In this document: piece after piece, positions 34,102 to 44,200 of the stretch
How the letters are laid out: each line of letters begins with the position of its first letter
Numbering within the stretch: position 1 is the stretch's first letter
NCBI RefSeq assembly: GCF_900116855.1
Contig: NZ_UETD01000002.1
Span: forward strand, 213,729 to 277,728
DNA from: Ruminococcus flavefaciens
Lineage (GTDB): Bacteria; Bacillota; Clostridia; Oscillospirales; Ruminococcaceae
DNA length: 64,000 nt
Reading direction: 5' to 3'
The notes under the pieces: model-generated
What the model saw: the letters and a program-made list of their open reading frames with translations, nothing else
Database searches by the model: none
What the model was told of the DNA's origin: nothing
Program-made: the position numbers and the translations under genes

Positions 34102-35505
34102 TTAGTCAGCCATGAATACCTCAAATGCCTTGAATGCCATGTAGGTATCTACCTTTGAAACTATCTCATAGGGAGCGTGCATTGAGAGCACGGGCACTCC
34201 AAGGTCGATAGTGTCAACATTGAGGTTAGCGATGTATGCAGCAACTGTGCCGCCGCCGCCTTCATCTACCTTGCCAAGCTCACCTGTCTGCCAGATAACG
34301 TCCTTTGCATCCATAAGACGTCTGATGCGTCCTGTGAACTCTGCGGAAGCATCGGATGTACCTGCCTTGCCTCTGGCGCCTGTGTACTTGGTAACAACTA
34401 CACCGTGGTTGATATATGCGCTGTTGTTACGCTCATTTACCTCAGGGAATGTGGGGTCATATGCAGCATTTACGTCAGCAGAAAGGCACTCGGAAGCCGA
34501 GAGGACAGTTCTTCCATCAGAGCCGAGAGCCTCAGCGATATCAGCTACAAAATACTCAAGATATGCAGAGCGGAGACCTGTGTTTCCGTCGCTGCCTGTC
34601 TCTTCCTTATCGGTAAGGACAGTTACTACAGTATGCTTGGGCTTTTTACACTCAGCTGTTGCCATAAGTGCTGTGTACGCGCAAACCTTGTCATCGTGAC
34701 CGTATGCGCCTATCATGCTCCTGTCAAAGCCGATATCCTTTGCCTTGAATGCAGGAACTGCCTCAAGCTCTGAGGAGATGAAGTCAGCCTCTGTGATGCC
34801 GTACTTCTCAAAGAGAATGTTCATGATAGCAAGCTTTACGGAACCGCTCTCCTCGTCATCCTTGAACGGACGGGAGCCGATGACGATATTGAGCTGCTCA
34901 CCTGTTATACCCTTGCCCATGGGCTTCTGCATCTGAGTTGCTGCAAGATGAGGAAGAAGATCTGTGACTACAAATACGGGATCCTTTTCATCCTCACCGA
35001 TATTTACGGAAATGCTCGTTCCGTCAGCCTTGATGATTACACCATGAAGCGCAAGAGGGATGGTGGTCCACTGGTACTTCTTGATACCGCCATAGTAATG
35101 GGTCTTGAAAAGAGCCATCTCGGTATCCTCGTAAAGAGGGTTCTGCTTCAGATCAAGTCTGGGTGAATCGATATGAGCTGCACAAAGCCTTACTCCCTCG
35201 GTAATGGGAGCTGTACCGATTATCGCAGCAAGAACTGCCTTGCCGCGGTTGTTGCGGTAGACCTTGTCTCCTGCCTTCAGCTTCATACCTTCCTTGTATT
35301 CTACAAATCCCTTCTTCTTCAGAAGTTCGATAGAATAAATAACTGCTTCACGCTCTATCTTCGCTTTGTTCATGAAGTCCTTGTAGCCTTCACAGAACTT
35401 CTCGCAAGCTTTGAGTTCCTTGTCGGAAATGCGGTGATAAGCGTTTTTACGCTGCATAAGGAGCTTTTCTTTGAGCTTCTTTGCTGTGTCCTTTTTTTCT
35501 GCCAT
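34102..35505 (-). CDS. M18-family aminopeptidase
   Basis: The 467-residue protein matches the M18 family: zinc ligands in C-A-A-H-I-D-S-P-R near residue 98, D-K-E-E-T-G-S in the middle, and S-M-H-A-P-Y-E near the C-terminus. These metallo-aminopeptidases trim N-terminal residues, often acidic ones, from peptides in the cytoplasm. It lies 98 bases downstream of coaE with a hairpin between, so it may be partly uncoupled from the prfA operon. Confidence 0.92.
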   Translation of the reverse strand: MAEKKDTAKKLKEKLLMQRKNAYHRISDKELKACEKFCEGYKDFMNKAKIEREAVIYSIELLKKKGFVEYKEGMKLKAGDKVYRNNRGKAVLAAIIGTAPITEGVRLCAAHIDSPRLDLKQNPLYEDTEMALFKTHYYGGIKKYQWTTIPLALHGVIIKADGTSISVNIGEDEKDPVFVVTDLLPHLAATQMQKPMGKGITGEQLNIVIGSRPFKDDEESGSVKLAIMNILFEKYGITEADFISSELEAVPAFKAKDIGFDRSMIGAYGHDDKVCAYTALMATAECKKPKHTVVTVLTDKEETGSDGNTGLRSAYLEYFVADIAEALGSDGRTVLSASECLSADVNAAYDPTFPEVNERNNSAYINHGVVVTKYTGARGKAGTSDASAEFTGRIRRLMDAKDVIWQTGELGKVDEGGGGTVAAYIANLNVDTIDLGVPVLSMHAPYEIVSKVDTYMAFKAFEVFMAD

Positions 35506-35535
35506 TAATTGTATTCTCCTTTCGCAGAAAATTAA

Positions 35536-35567
35536 TAGCCAACGTCAGAAAGCTCCGACGTTGACTA
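35536..35567 (-). terminator. Hairpin between coaE and the aminopeptidase gene
   Basis: CAACGTC (35540-35546) pairs with GACGTTG (35557-35563), extended by ATAG/CTAT with one mismatch. The following T-rich stretch is interrupted, so it is a weak terminator or attenuator. Confidence 0.5.
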
Positions 35568-35603
35568 TACATATTGATTTATAGCACAGCCTTTACGGCT
35601 GAG

Positions 35604-36251
35604 TTACTGCACTGCCACGGGAGTCTCCTTGCTTTTGAAAAGCTCCCTTATCTTTCCCGAAACTTCCCATGAGATACCGTTTACGGTATCGAGGTTTCCG
35701 TTATTGTGGATTATGTAATCCGAGTGACTGCGGAAAAACTCCTCATTGAGCTGGGAATTCATTCGTTTTCTTGCCTGATCGGATGTGAGTCCGTCACGGG
35801 CAATTATACGCTTCTCACGGATATCTGCATCCGCAAGCACTGATATGATGATCTCACAGAAATCATCGGCTCTGCTCTCAAAGAGTGTGGGAGCGTCAAG
35901 CAGTATGAGCTTTTCGCCCTTCATTGAATGCACTCTGATCTGGCGGAGTATCTCTCCGGTGATATAAGGATATGAGATAGTGTTTAGCATCTCAAGCTTT
36001 GACTTATCCGAGAAAACTATAGCCGCAAGAGCCTTACGGTTAAGGGTTCCGTCCTCGTTGATGACCTGAGAACCGAAAAAATCAGCGATCTCGTCAAGAC
36101 ATTTTGTGCCTTTTTCAACTATTTTTCTCGCTACCTGATCGGCGTCGATAACTGCAAAGCCATTGGAGGCAAATATCTTTGAGACCGTGCTCTTGCCTGC
36201 CCCCGTCTGACCAGTAAGTCCGACGACCATGACTCCGTTGAGACTGTTCAT
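35604..36251 (-). CDS. coaE: Dephospho-CoA kinase
   Basis: The 215-residue protein has the P-loop G-Q-T-G-A-G-K-S near residue 13-20, D-A-D-Q-V-A near 36, and LLDAPTLFE near 113. CoaE phosphorylates dephospho-CoA in the last step of CoA synthesis. Its ATG overlaps the tsaC stop by 4 bases, so it is translationally coupled in the DUF951-prfA-tsaC-coaE operon. Confidence 0.95.
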   Translation of the reverse strand: MNSLNGVMVVGLTGQTGAGKSTVSKIFASNGFAVIDADQVARKIVEKGTKCLDEIADFFGSQVINEDGTLNRKALAAIVFSDKSKLEMLNTISYPYITGEILRQIRVHSMKGEKLILLDAPTLFESRADDFCEIIISVLADADIREKRIIARDGLTSDQARKRMNSQLNEEFFRSHSDYIIHNNGNLDTVNGISWEVSGKIRELFKSKETPVAVQ

Positions 36252-37261
36252 ATCCTTATCACCTCGAATCCTGCCGCCCTTATGAGGCGGTTATATACTG
36301 CAAGTCCAACTCCCTCGGGACTGGGAGCACGGACGTAGACCTTCTCTGCACCTATGTCATCAAGCTCTCGAAGGCGCTGAAAAAGCAGATGTGCCTGCTC
36401 GGAGCTGTCTTTGCCGTAGGTCATATATCTGTAAGGGAAACCTTCCCTGTCAGTGTCAAAAATAAGGGCATACACGCCGTCGCCGTAGTTCTCGCCGACA
36501 TAGTCTATAAAGCCGATGAGGCTGCCTTCGACCATGATTATATCGGCTCTGGGCGAATAGTGCTTGTACTTCATTCCGGGAGAAGCCGCCTTCTGTCCAG
36601 CTTCAAGCTCATGAAGGATAGCATGATCGATAATGACCTCTCCGCATATCTCGGAAAGCATCTCCTTAGTGACGCATCCCGGACGGAGTATCCTGACGGT
36701 GTTTTCTCCTTCTATGGAGATTACAGTCGATTCAACGCCGAATTCCGAGCTTCCGCCATCGACAACAGCTGCTATTTTTCCGCTCATGTCACGCATAACG
36801 TGAGAAGCAGAGGTAGGGCTGGGATAGCCCGAGGTGTTGGCAGACGGAGCTGCTATGGGACATCCCGAAAGCTCGATTATCCTGTGCATTACGGGATGTG
36901 AAGGCACTCTTATTCCGACAGTATCAAGTCCCCCTGAGGTTATCATGGGTATCCTGTCATTCTTAGGGAGCACCATTGTAAGCGGTCCGGGACAAAATCT
37001 CTCCGCAAGCTTATATGCCAGTTCGGGGATAGACTTTGTATAATCAACTGCCTGTGAAAAATCAGCAAGATGCACTATGAGCGGATTGTCGGCAGGTCTG
37101 CCTTTAGCCTGAAATACCTTCGCCACAGCCTCCTCATTGGAAGCATCGGCACCGAGACCGTAAACAGTCTCAGTAGGTATTCCTACTATTTCGCCGCTTT
37201 TTATCAACTCAGCCGCCTTTATAAGATCGGATTCCCTGTCGCTAAGTAAAACTGTATCCAT
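36248..37261 (-). CDS. tsaC: L-threonylcarbamoyladenylate synthase (Sua5/TsaC)
   Basis: The 337-residue protein is the long Sua5 form: a YrdC domain (about 10-200) with G-I-P-T-E-T-V-Y-G-L-G-A and K-G-R-P-A-D-N-P-L, a linker (SPGMKYKHYSPRA), and a C-terminal Sua5 domain. It makes threonylcarbamoyl-AMP for the t6A37 modification of tRNA. It lies 5 bases after prfA and overlaps coaE. Confidence 0.95.
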   Translation of the reverse strand: MDTVLLSDRESDLIKAAELIKSGEIVGIPTETVYGLGADASNEEAVAKVFQAKGRPADNPLIVHLADFSQAVDYTKSIPELAYKLAERFCPGPLTMVLPKNDRIPMITSGGLDTVGIRVPSHPVMHRIIELSGCPIAAPSANTSGYPSPTSASHVMRDMSGKIAAVVDGGSSEFGVESTVISIEGENTVRILRPGCVTKEMLSEICGEVIIDHAILHELEAGQKAASPGMKYKHYSPRADIIMVEGSLIGFIDYVGENYGDGVYALIFDTDREGFPYRYMTYGKDSSEQAHLLFQRLRELDDIGAEKVYVRAPSPEGVGLAVYNRLIRAAGFEVIRI

Positions 37262-37266
37262 AAAAA

Positions 37267-38340
37267 CTACGCTTCCTGATTTGCGAGCTTGGCAGCCTGA
37301 TCGGCAGTAGCAAGCGCATCAAATACTTCGTCAAGATTTCCGTTAAGGATATCCTCAAGCCTGTATATAGTCAGACCAATACGGTGATCCGTAAGACGTC
37401 CCTGCGGATAGTTGTAAGTCCTGATCCTCTCGGAGCGGTCTCCTGTACCGACCTGCATTTTTCTCTCCGATGCGATCTTAGCGTCGTGCTCCTCCTGCAT
37501 AGCTTCGTAGATCCTTGAGCGCAGAATCTTCATTGCTTTATCCTTGTTCTTATGCTGGCTTCTTTCGTCCTGACACTCTACCACAACATTGGTGGGCAGA
37601 TATGTTATTCTTACAGCGGACTCTGTTTTATTTATATGCTGTCCGCCTGCACCGCTTGCGCGGAAATAGTCTATTTTCAGATCCGTGGGATTAATTTCAA
37701 GCTCGACCTCGTCTGCTTCGACAAGGACTGCCACGGTAACTGTCGAGGTGTGGATGCGTCCCTGTGACTCTGTCTCGGGAACGCGCTGTACACGGTGGAC
37801 ACCGCTCTCATATTTAAGTCGGGAATATGCACCCTCGCCCTCAATAGAGAAGCTGATCTCCTTGAAGCCGCCCAGCTCGGTAGGATTAGCGCTGAGCACC
37901 TCCTGCTTCCAGCCGTTGGCTTCCGCATACATTGTATACATACGGTACAGTGAATTTGCAAAGAGAGATGCCTCCTCGCCGCCTGCGCCGCCTCTTATCT
38001 CAATTATAACGTTCTTATCATCGTTAGGGTCCTTGGGAAGGAGCAGCACCTTCAGCTCCTGAGTTGTACTCTCTATGAGCTCTCTTGACTCATCGTACTC
38101 AGCCTGTGCCATTTCCTTGAAGTCCTTGTCAAGTCCGCCGCCCTCAAGAAGCTCCCGGGCTTCTTCAAAGGACGCCTGTGCCTTTTTATATTCCCTGTAT
38201 TTCTCGATGATAGGAGTAAGATTCTTAAACTCCTTCATAAGCTGTGCATACAGCTTATTGTCACTGATGACATCGGGGTCGGCAAGCCTTTCGCTGATCT
38301 CGTCGTATTTCTGCTCCATTAATGCAAGCTTTTCAAACAT
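37267..38340 (-). CDS. prfA: Peptide chain release factor 1
   Basis: The 357-residue protein has the domain order of RF1, with the catalytic G-G-Q in [14 protein letters not shown] near residue 230. It ends translation at UAA and UAG. In Firmicutes prfA often has prmC next to it; prmC is not seen here. The gene follows the DUF951 gene by 49 bases and precedes tsaC by 5. Confidence 0.96.
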   Translation of the reverse strand: MFEKLALMEQKYDEISERLADPDVISDNKLYAQLMKEFKNLTPIIEKYREYKKAQASFEEARELLEGGGLDKDFKEMAQAEYDESRELIESTTQELKVLLLPKDPNDDKNVIIEIRGGAGGEEASLFANSLYRMYTMYAEANGWKQEVLSANPTELGGFKEISFSIEGEGAYSRLKYESGVHRVQRVPETESQGRIHTSTVTVAVLVEADEVELEINPTDLKIDYFRASGAGGQHINKTESAVRITYLPTNVVVECQDERSQHKNKDKAMKILRSRIYEAMQEEHDAKIASERKMQVGTGDRSERIRTYNYPQGRLTDHRIGLTIYRLEDILNGNLDEVFDALATADQAAKLANQEA

Positions 38341-38389
38341 TCAGTATTCTCCTTAATGCTAAAAATATTACAAAAAATGTTGCAATAAG

Positions 38390-38578
38390 CTAACCCTCAT
38401 CAGCGTGTTTTACGGTACGGATACTCTTCTCGATCTTGCTGCGTGCCACCATAAATTCTCTCGCACACTTCATACATCTGAGCCTGAAGTCCATTCCCGA
38501 GCGAATTACAAACATCTCGTTTCCGCCGCAGGGATGATTTTTTTTCATCGTCAGCACATCGCCGGGTCTGATATCCAA
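38390..38578 (-). CDS. DUF951-family small protein
   Basis: A TTG start at 38578 is chosen: AAGGAGG lies about 9 bases upstream and the protein then begins MDIRPGDVLTMKKNHPCGG, exactly as the family does. An in-frame ATG at 38626 would add 16 residues overlapping the promoter's expected transcript start. The 62-residue product contains C-G-G and a C-x-x-C pair, possibly metal-binding. The function is unknown. It is the first gene of the prfA operon. Confidence 0.85.
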   Translation of the reverse strand: MDIRPGDVLTMKKNHPCGGNEMFVIRSGMDFRLRCMKCAREFMVARSKIEKSIRTVKHADEG

Positions 38579-38624
38579 AGCAGTATCCTCCTTCCGCAAA
38601 AAAATGAAAAATCGTACATTTTTC

Positions 38625-38653
38625 ATTATACCCCAAATACGCTCTCAAATCAA
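38625..38653 (-). promoter_or_regulatory. Sigma-A-type promoter of the DUF951-prfA-tsaC-coaE operon
   Basis: On the minus strand, TTGATT (38653-38648), a 17-bp spacer and TATAAT (38630-38625). Confidence 0.85.
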
Positions 38654-38752
38654 TATTTTAGGAGTATATTTTTTTCATTTTGGTGAAAAATAATAAAAAC
38701 TCCCAGTCAAACATATTGAACACATACAAAAAACAGAAAGGATATTAAAAAT

Positions 38753-39109
38753 ATGTTATCAAGAGTTACCGCCGAATTTGAAACTCCTGAGCTTGCGGAA
38801 TACGCAATGAAGAGGATAAGAGAGAATGTCGATTATGTCTACTCGGCAAAAATGATCTATAACAGGTTCGCTGAACGCGCCGAACGTCTCGGAAGAAGCT
38901 CCGCATTCACTATTATCCCGACCTATTATAATACCCATACTAATTTTCTGACCTCTGTAATGGAATCCCCTGCGTCCAAGGATATAGTCCCAGAGCCAGC
39001 AAGGAACAGAAAAGCCACAACCTGCATAATCTGCGGAAGTGCCGCAGTTGACAATGTCATTGCCTTCCTAAACGCTATGGGCGGAATGAATATCAAATTC
39101 GCTCAGTAG
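38753..39109 (+). CDS. Hypothetical 118-residue protein
   Basis: I do not recognise this protein. It is soluble, with an N-terminal ETPELAEYAMKRI segment like a small ferredoxin-fold domain, a basic central part, and C-I-I-C near residue 94 followed by a hydrophobic helix. GAAAGGAT precedes ATG. No clear sigma-A promoter is found in the divergent gap to the DUF951 operon. It lies 64 bases before the S1-domain gene in the same direction. Confidence 0.7.
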   Translation: MLSRVTAEFETPELAEYAMKRIRENVDYVYSAKMIYNRFAERAERLGRSSAFTIIPTYYNTHTNFLTSVMESPASKDIVPEPARNRKATTCIICGSAAVDNVIAFLNAMGGMNIKFAQ

Positions 39110-39173
39110 TATACTCCACGATTCCTCTGCATATAATCAACTACAAAGTTTTTATAATTACGGAGGTATAAAT

Positions 39174-40094
39174 ATGGACTACAGACCTGAAGGCTGCTTT
39201 TTCAGCACAGAATCAAATCAGAGAATGATATCCTCTTATGAGGGCCTTGCAGAAGCTATGGAGAAAGGTATTATTCTGGAGGCTAAGGCTGTTCTTTGTA
39301 CAAGCACTCACGACCTCATAGTCGAGCTCCCCTGCGCTAAGGGGATCATTCCGCGTGAGGAGGGAGCCATTGGAGTTAAGGAAGGAAATACCCGTGATAT
39401 CGCGCTTATATCACGGGTAAACAAGGCAGTCTGCTTCAAAGTCAAGGAGCTGGCTCTCGGCGATAATGACGAGCTTATTGCAAAGCTTTCCAGAAAGGAC
39501 GCTCAGCTGCAATGCACAGAAGAATACATATCCAAACTTTCCGCAGGTGATATTATCGACGCGAAAGTAACTCATCTTGAGCAGTTCGGAAGCTTTGTGG
39601 ATATCGGCTGCGGTATACCGTCACTTATACCGATAGATGTCATGTCTGTATCAAGGATATCCCATCCATCAGACCGCTTTAAAACAGGACAAATGATAAA
39701 GGCTGTAGTCAAGGGAAATGATAACGGTCGGATCTATCTTTCTCACAAGGAGCTTCTCGGAACATGGGAGGAAAATGCTTGTCAGTTCAGAGCAGGTGAA
39801 ACTGTACCGGGCATTGTTCGCTCCATAGAGAATTACGGTATTTTCGTGGAGCTTGCCCCAAATCTTGCAGGGCTTGCCGAGCCAAAGGAAGGGGTTCATG
39901 CAGGTCAGAGCGTCAGCGTTTATATCAAAGCCATTATCTCCGATAAAATGAAGATAAAGCTCATAATAGTTGACGTCTGCAGCGAAAGCAGCGAGCCAAT
40001 GCCGCTGCACTATTTCACGGACAACGACAGGATCAGTATTTGGCAGTACTCCACCGAGGGCTCCGATAAGGATATAAGGACCGTCTTTGAATAA
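39174..40094 (+). CDS. S1-domain RNA-binding protein
   Basis: The 306-residue protein has an N-terminal region with a degenerate S1-like fold (about 30-100). A clear S1 domain (about 120-190, GDIIDAKVTHLEQFGSFVDIG) and a second one (about 205-265, ETVPGIVRSIENYGIFVEL) follow. It resembles partial ribosomal protein S1 homologues of Clostridia and probably binds single-stranded RNA or ribosomes. GGAGG lies 8 bases before ATG. A bidirectional terminator follows. Confidence 0.85.
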   Translation: MDYRPEGCFFSTESNQRMISSYEGLAEAMEKGIILEAKAVLCTSTHDLIVELPCAKGIIPREEGAIGVKEGNTRDIALISRVNKAVCFKVKELALGDNDELIAKLSRKDAQLQCTEEYISKLSAGDIIDAKVTHLEQFGSFVDIGCGIPSLIPIDVMSVSRISHPSDRFKTGQMIKAVVKGNDNGRIYLSHKELLGTWEENACQFRAGETVPGIVRSIENYGIFVELAPNLAGLAEPKEGVHAGQSVSVYIKAIISDKMKIKLIIVDVCSESSEPMPLHYFTDNDRISIWQYSTEGSDKDIRTVFE

Positions 40095-40120
40095 AAAAAG
40101 CACCCGAAATACGGGTGCTT
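40093..40120. terminator. Bidirectional terminator between the S1-domain gene and pfkA
   Basis: AAGCACCCG (40098-40106) pairs with CGGGTGCTT (40112-40120). A run of seven A (40093-40099) gives a strong U tract for the minus-strand pfkA transcript; the plus side has GACTTTT. Confidence 0.9.
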
Positions 40121-40128
40121 GACTTTTA

Positions 40129-41091
40129 TCAGTATGCGATCTGCTCTGCGATGTGGTGGAGCTTTTCGTCGTAAGGCTTATGCATTGAAAGAGCCTCCTG
40201 AATATCGTAATCAACGATCTTGCTGTCCTTGATACCAACAACTCTGTTGCCGATTCCCTGCTCAAGGAGCTCAACAGCATAGTAGCCCATTCTTGTAGCT
40301 TCTACTCTGTCTCTTACTGTAGGTGAGCCGCCGCGCTGAACATGACCAAGGATAGTAGCTCTTGCCTCGATGCCGGTCTTCTCCTGAAGAGCTGTTGCGA
40401 TCTCCTGTGAGTGACCGATGCTCTCAGCAACGATAACTACGAAGTTCTGCTTGCCCTTAGCCTTCTTAGCCAGCATTGTGTTTGCGATAGCGTTTATATC
40501 ATAAGGAACTTCCTTTGTGATGATGTCAGTAGCTCCGCAGGCAATACCTGTATTAACAGCAATGTGACCTGCTCCGCGTCCCATTACCTCAACAACTGAT
40601 ATTCTGTCATGAGACTGAGATGTGTCACGAAGCTTGTCAACAAGCTCCATAGCAGTGTTCATAGCTGTATCAAAACCGATGGTATAATCTGTGCAGGCAA
40701 TATCATTGTCGATAGTACCGGGGATACCGATACAGAGAACGCCCTGTGCAGAAAGGTCAGCAGCTCCTCTGAATGAACCGTCGCCGCCGATAACTACAAG
40801 GCCCTCGATACCGAGCTCATCACACTTAGCCTTGCCCTTTGCAACGCCTTCCATTGTTCTGAACTCAGGGCATCTTGCTGTATAAAGAACTGTACCGCCT
40901 GTGTGAATTATATCAGAAACGCTTCTCTCGTCCATCTTTACTATGTCACCATTTATAAGTCCAACATAACCTCTGCGGACACCGTAAACCTCCATGCCCT
41001 TGCTGAGAGCTGTTCTTACAACTGCTCTGACTGCGGCATTCATTCCCGGAGCGTCTCCTCCGCTTGTTAAGACACCGATTTTCTTGATCAT
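40129..41091 (-). CDS. pfkA: 6-phosphofructokinase (ATP-dependent)
   Basis: ATG at 41091 is chosen because GGAGAA lies upstream and the protein then begins MIKKIGVLTSGGDAPGMN, the normal start. The 320-residue length and the motifs G-G-D-G-S-F-R-G, P-G-T-I-D-N-D-I and GHVQRGGSPT match ATP-dependent bacterial PfkA of glycolysis. An in-frame start 9 codons earlier lacks support. It has its own promoter downstream of dnaE. Confidence 0.96.
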   Translation of the reverse strand: MIKKIGVLTSGGDAPGMNAAVRAVVRTALSKGMEVYGVRRGYVGLINGDIVKMDERSVSDIIHTGGTVLYTARCPEFRTMEGVAKGKAKCDELGIEGLVVIGGDGSFRGAADLSAQGVLCIGIPGTIDNDIACTDYTIGFDTAMNTAMELVDKLRDTSQSHDRISVVEVMGRGAGHIAVNTGIACGATDIITKEVPYDINAIANTMLAKKAKGKQNFVVIVAESIGHSQEIATALQEKTGIEARATILGHVQRGGSPTVRDRVEATRMGYYAVELLEQGIGNRVVGIKDSKIVDYDIQEALSMHKPYDEKLHHIAEQIAY

Positions 41092-41166
41092 ACATATTCT
41101 CCATTCTGCACTTGGCATATATTGTTGAACCCGCAGTTCTGCTGCGGCATAATTCCATACTCTTAT

Positions 41167-41195
41167 ATTTTACTACTTTGTGGAAAAAATGTCAA
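41167..41195 (-). promoter_or_regulatory. Sigma-A-type promoter of pfkA
   Basis: On the minus strand, consensus TTGACA (41195-41190), a 17-bp spacer and TAAAAT (41172-41167). Confidence 0.85.
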
Positions 41196-41241
41196 GTATA
41201 TTCCGTATTTTTTCCGCATACATACGGCAACGAACTGAATA

Positions 41242-44200
41242 TCAGCTGATAAGTCCGATATTCGCGGCTCCGCAAAGCTCCTTCAGTTCCTCATATGAGG
41301 TCTCGTTCACCGATAGTGACAGCTTCACACGGGGAGAAACGGTCTTTTTGACATCTGAGAGATAAAAGCATACAGCTGTGTCCCCCTTGTTCCTTTCGCA
41401 GAGTTGTCTCAGCTCGTCACTGACAGAGGCGGCTGATGATGTGGTCTTGATACAAAGCTTCATGGTAGAGACAAGTCTGGTGAACTCGTTCTCCGAACCG
41501 ATAAATCCGCATATAACCGTGACTCTGTCGTCCTTTACGGATATTTTTCCGCTGATATAAACTATCGCGTCATTGACAAGCTTTGAACCGCTTACCATGT
41601 AAAGGTCGGGGAACACCACTGCTTCGATCTCCCCCGTATCATCGGAAAGCTGCACAAAGCTCATTTTGTCGCCGTTTTTTGTCACATGAAGCTTTGAACT
41701 CTCCACGGAGCAGATAAGCTTGACTGTCATACCGTCCTTTAAAGAATTATCCGCAAGGATACTGCCGATCTTCTTAGTGTGCATCAGCTCCATGAGCCAG
41801 CTGTACGGCGAAAGCGGATGACCGCTGAGATACATTCCCGTTGCATCCTTTTCAAGGGTGAGCAAAGTCTTGTGGTCAAACTCCTGCTTATATGGTATCC
41901 TGACATTCATTTCCGAGGTATCGGCTCCGTCAAGGAAATTGAGCTGCCCCTCAATGACTCCCCTGTTGCCTGAGCCTGCCATATCCAGCAGCATCTCATA
42001 GCTCTCGAGCATCTGTCGTCTGTTGTATCCCAGACCGTCAAAGGCGCCTGCTTTAATAAGGTTTTCAAGAGCTTTTTTGTTCAGCTCTCTGCCTTCAACT
42101 CTCTCACAGAAATCCTGAAGGCTTCTGAAATCGCCGTTTTCGGTGCGTTCTGCGATTATCTTGTCCGCAAGACCGCTTCCTGCATTCTTTATTGCAAGAA
42201 GTCCGAAATACATCCTGCCGTCCACAAAGGTAAATCCTTTGTTGCTCTTGTTTATATCGGGACGGAGTATCTCTATTCCGTAATCCCTGCAAGAGTTTAT
42301 ATATTCCGCCAGCTTTCCGCTGACGCCCATGACACTGGACATGAGAGCTGCCATGTATATTCCGCGATAGTGACATTTCAGATAGGCAGTCTGATAAGCA
42401 AGATAGGCATATGCAGCCGCATGGGACTTATTGAATGCATAGGACGCAAAGCTTACCATTTCATCAAAAACAGAATTGGCAATATCCTCGGAAACTCCGT
42501 TTTCCGAGGCCCCCTTTACAAAACTTTCACGCTCTTTCAGCATGACATCATGCTTCTTTTTCGCCATTGCCCTGCGGACGATATCCGCGTGACCGTAGGA
42601 GTAGCCTGCAAGCTTCCTGCATATCTCCATTACCTGCTCCTGATAGACCATACAGCCATAGGTGTCCTCCAGTATATCCTTCAGCAGCGGATGCTTGTAG
42701 GTAACGTTTTCGGGATGATTTTTATTCTCAATATACAGCGGTATGGACTTCATTGGTCCCGGACGGTACAGTGAGATTATAACGATAAGGTCTTCAAGGC
42801 GCTCGGGACACAGCTCCATGACACGGGCTGTCATTCCCTCGCTCTCAAACTGGAACACTCCCTCGGTGTCACCTGCCGACATCATCCTGTATACCTCCGC
42901 GTCATCCGTCGGTATCTGACTGATATCAAACTCAGGCTCGGTGCGGTGTATCTCGTTTACAGTATCTCTTATAATAGTAAGGTTGCGAAGTCCGAGGAAG
43001 TCCATTTTCAGGAGTCCCAGAGACTCCAGTATACCCATTGTGTACTGAGTTACTATTGTATCATCATTGCGCTGCAGCGGCACAAGGTCACTGAGCGGTA
43101 CAGCCGATATAACTACGCCAGCCGCATGAGTAGATGCGTGGCGCGGCATTCCCTCAAGCTGACGCGCAAGGTCAATGAGTCTTCTCATGTTCCTGTCGGT
43201 ATGATACAGCGAGTCAAGCTCCTCCGATTCCTTCAGCGCTTCGTCCAGTGTCGCCCGAGGGTCTATCTCCTTGGCAGCCTTGTCACACAGTTGATAGGGC
43301 ATTCCGAGAACTCGTCCCACATCGCGGACTGCCGCTCGTGCTTTCAGTGTATCAAAGGCGATTATCTCGGACACCCTGTCCGTACCGTAACGCCTTACAA
43401 CATAGTCCTTTACACTCTGACGCCCCTCAATACAGAAATCTATGTCGAAGTCAGGCATACTTACTCTCTCGGGATTAAGAAATCTCTCAAAGAGCAGGTT
43501 GAACTTTATGGGATCGATTCCTGTTATGCCGATACAATAAGCACAAAGGCTTCCTGCTCCCGAACCTCTGCCGGGACCTACGGGGACATTATGCTCCCGT
43601 GCATAGCGGATAAAGTCCCAGACTATGAGATAATAGTCAGTGTAGCCCATTTTCGTAATAATGTCAAGCTCATACTCCATGCGTTCCCTGACGTTTTCGG
43701 GCGGCTCAGCGCCGTATCGCTCTATCATGCCCTTTCGGCAAAGCTCACGGAAGTAGACGGTATTATCTTCAACGCCCTCAATAGTGAACTTAGGGAGCTT
43801 TATGTTGCCAAACTCAAACTCTACGTTGCAGCGCTCAGCAATTTTAGCTGTGTTGCTGACTGCTTCCTCATGCCCCTTGAAAAGCAAAGCCATCTCCTCT
43901 GCGGACTTAACATAGAACTCTTCTGTCTCGAAGCGTATGGGATTGGGTTCATCAAGAGTTTTTCCTGTCTGTATGCAGAGAAGCACGTTCTGCATCTCGG
44001 CGTCGCTCTTATTTATATAGTGACAGTCATTGGTAGCTGCAAGCTCAATGCCTGTTTCCGCCGATAATCTGTACAGCAGCGGAAGTATCCTCAGCTCGTC
44101 ATTTATGCCGTGGTTCTGTACCTCAATGAAGTAGTTGCCCTTTCCGAATATCTCCTGATACCTCAGTGCAACTGCTTTCGCTTCATCATAGTGCCCGTCA

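Noticed and set aside
39132..39158. Two TATAAT hexamers before the S1-domain gene as promoters
   Set aside because: No acceptable -35 lies 16-18 bases upstream of either.
41199..41241. Terminator after dnaE
   Set aside because: A short CCGTA/TGCGG stem is possible, but no U tract follows; read-through to pfkA cannot be excluded.
42946..44067. 373-codon open frame on the plus strand
   Set aside because: It lies wholly antisense to dnaE, whose product has all family motifs; the frame is low-quality, with no family match or ribosome-binding site.
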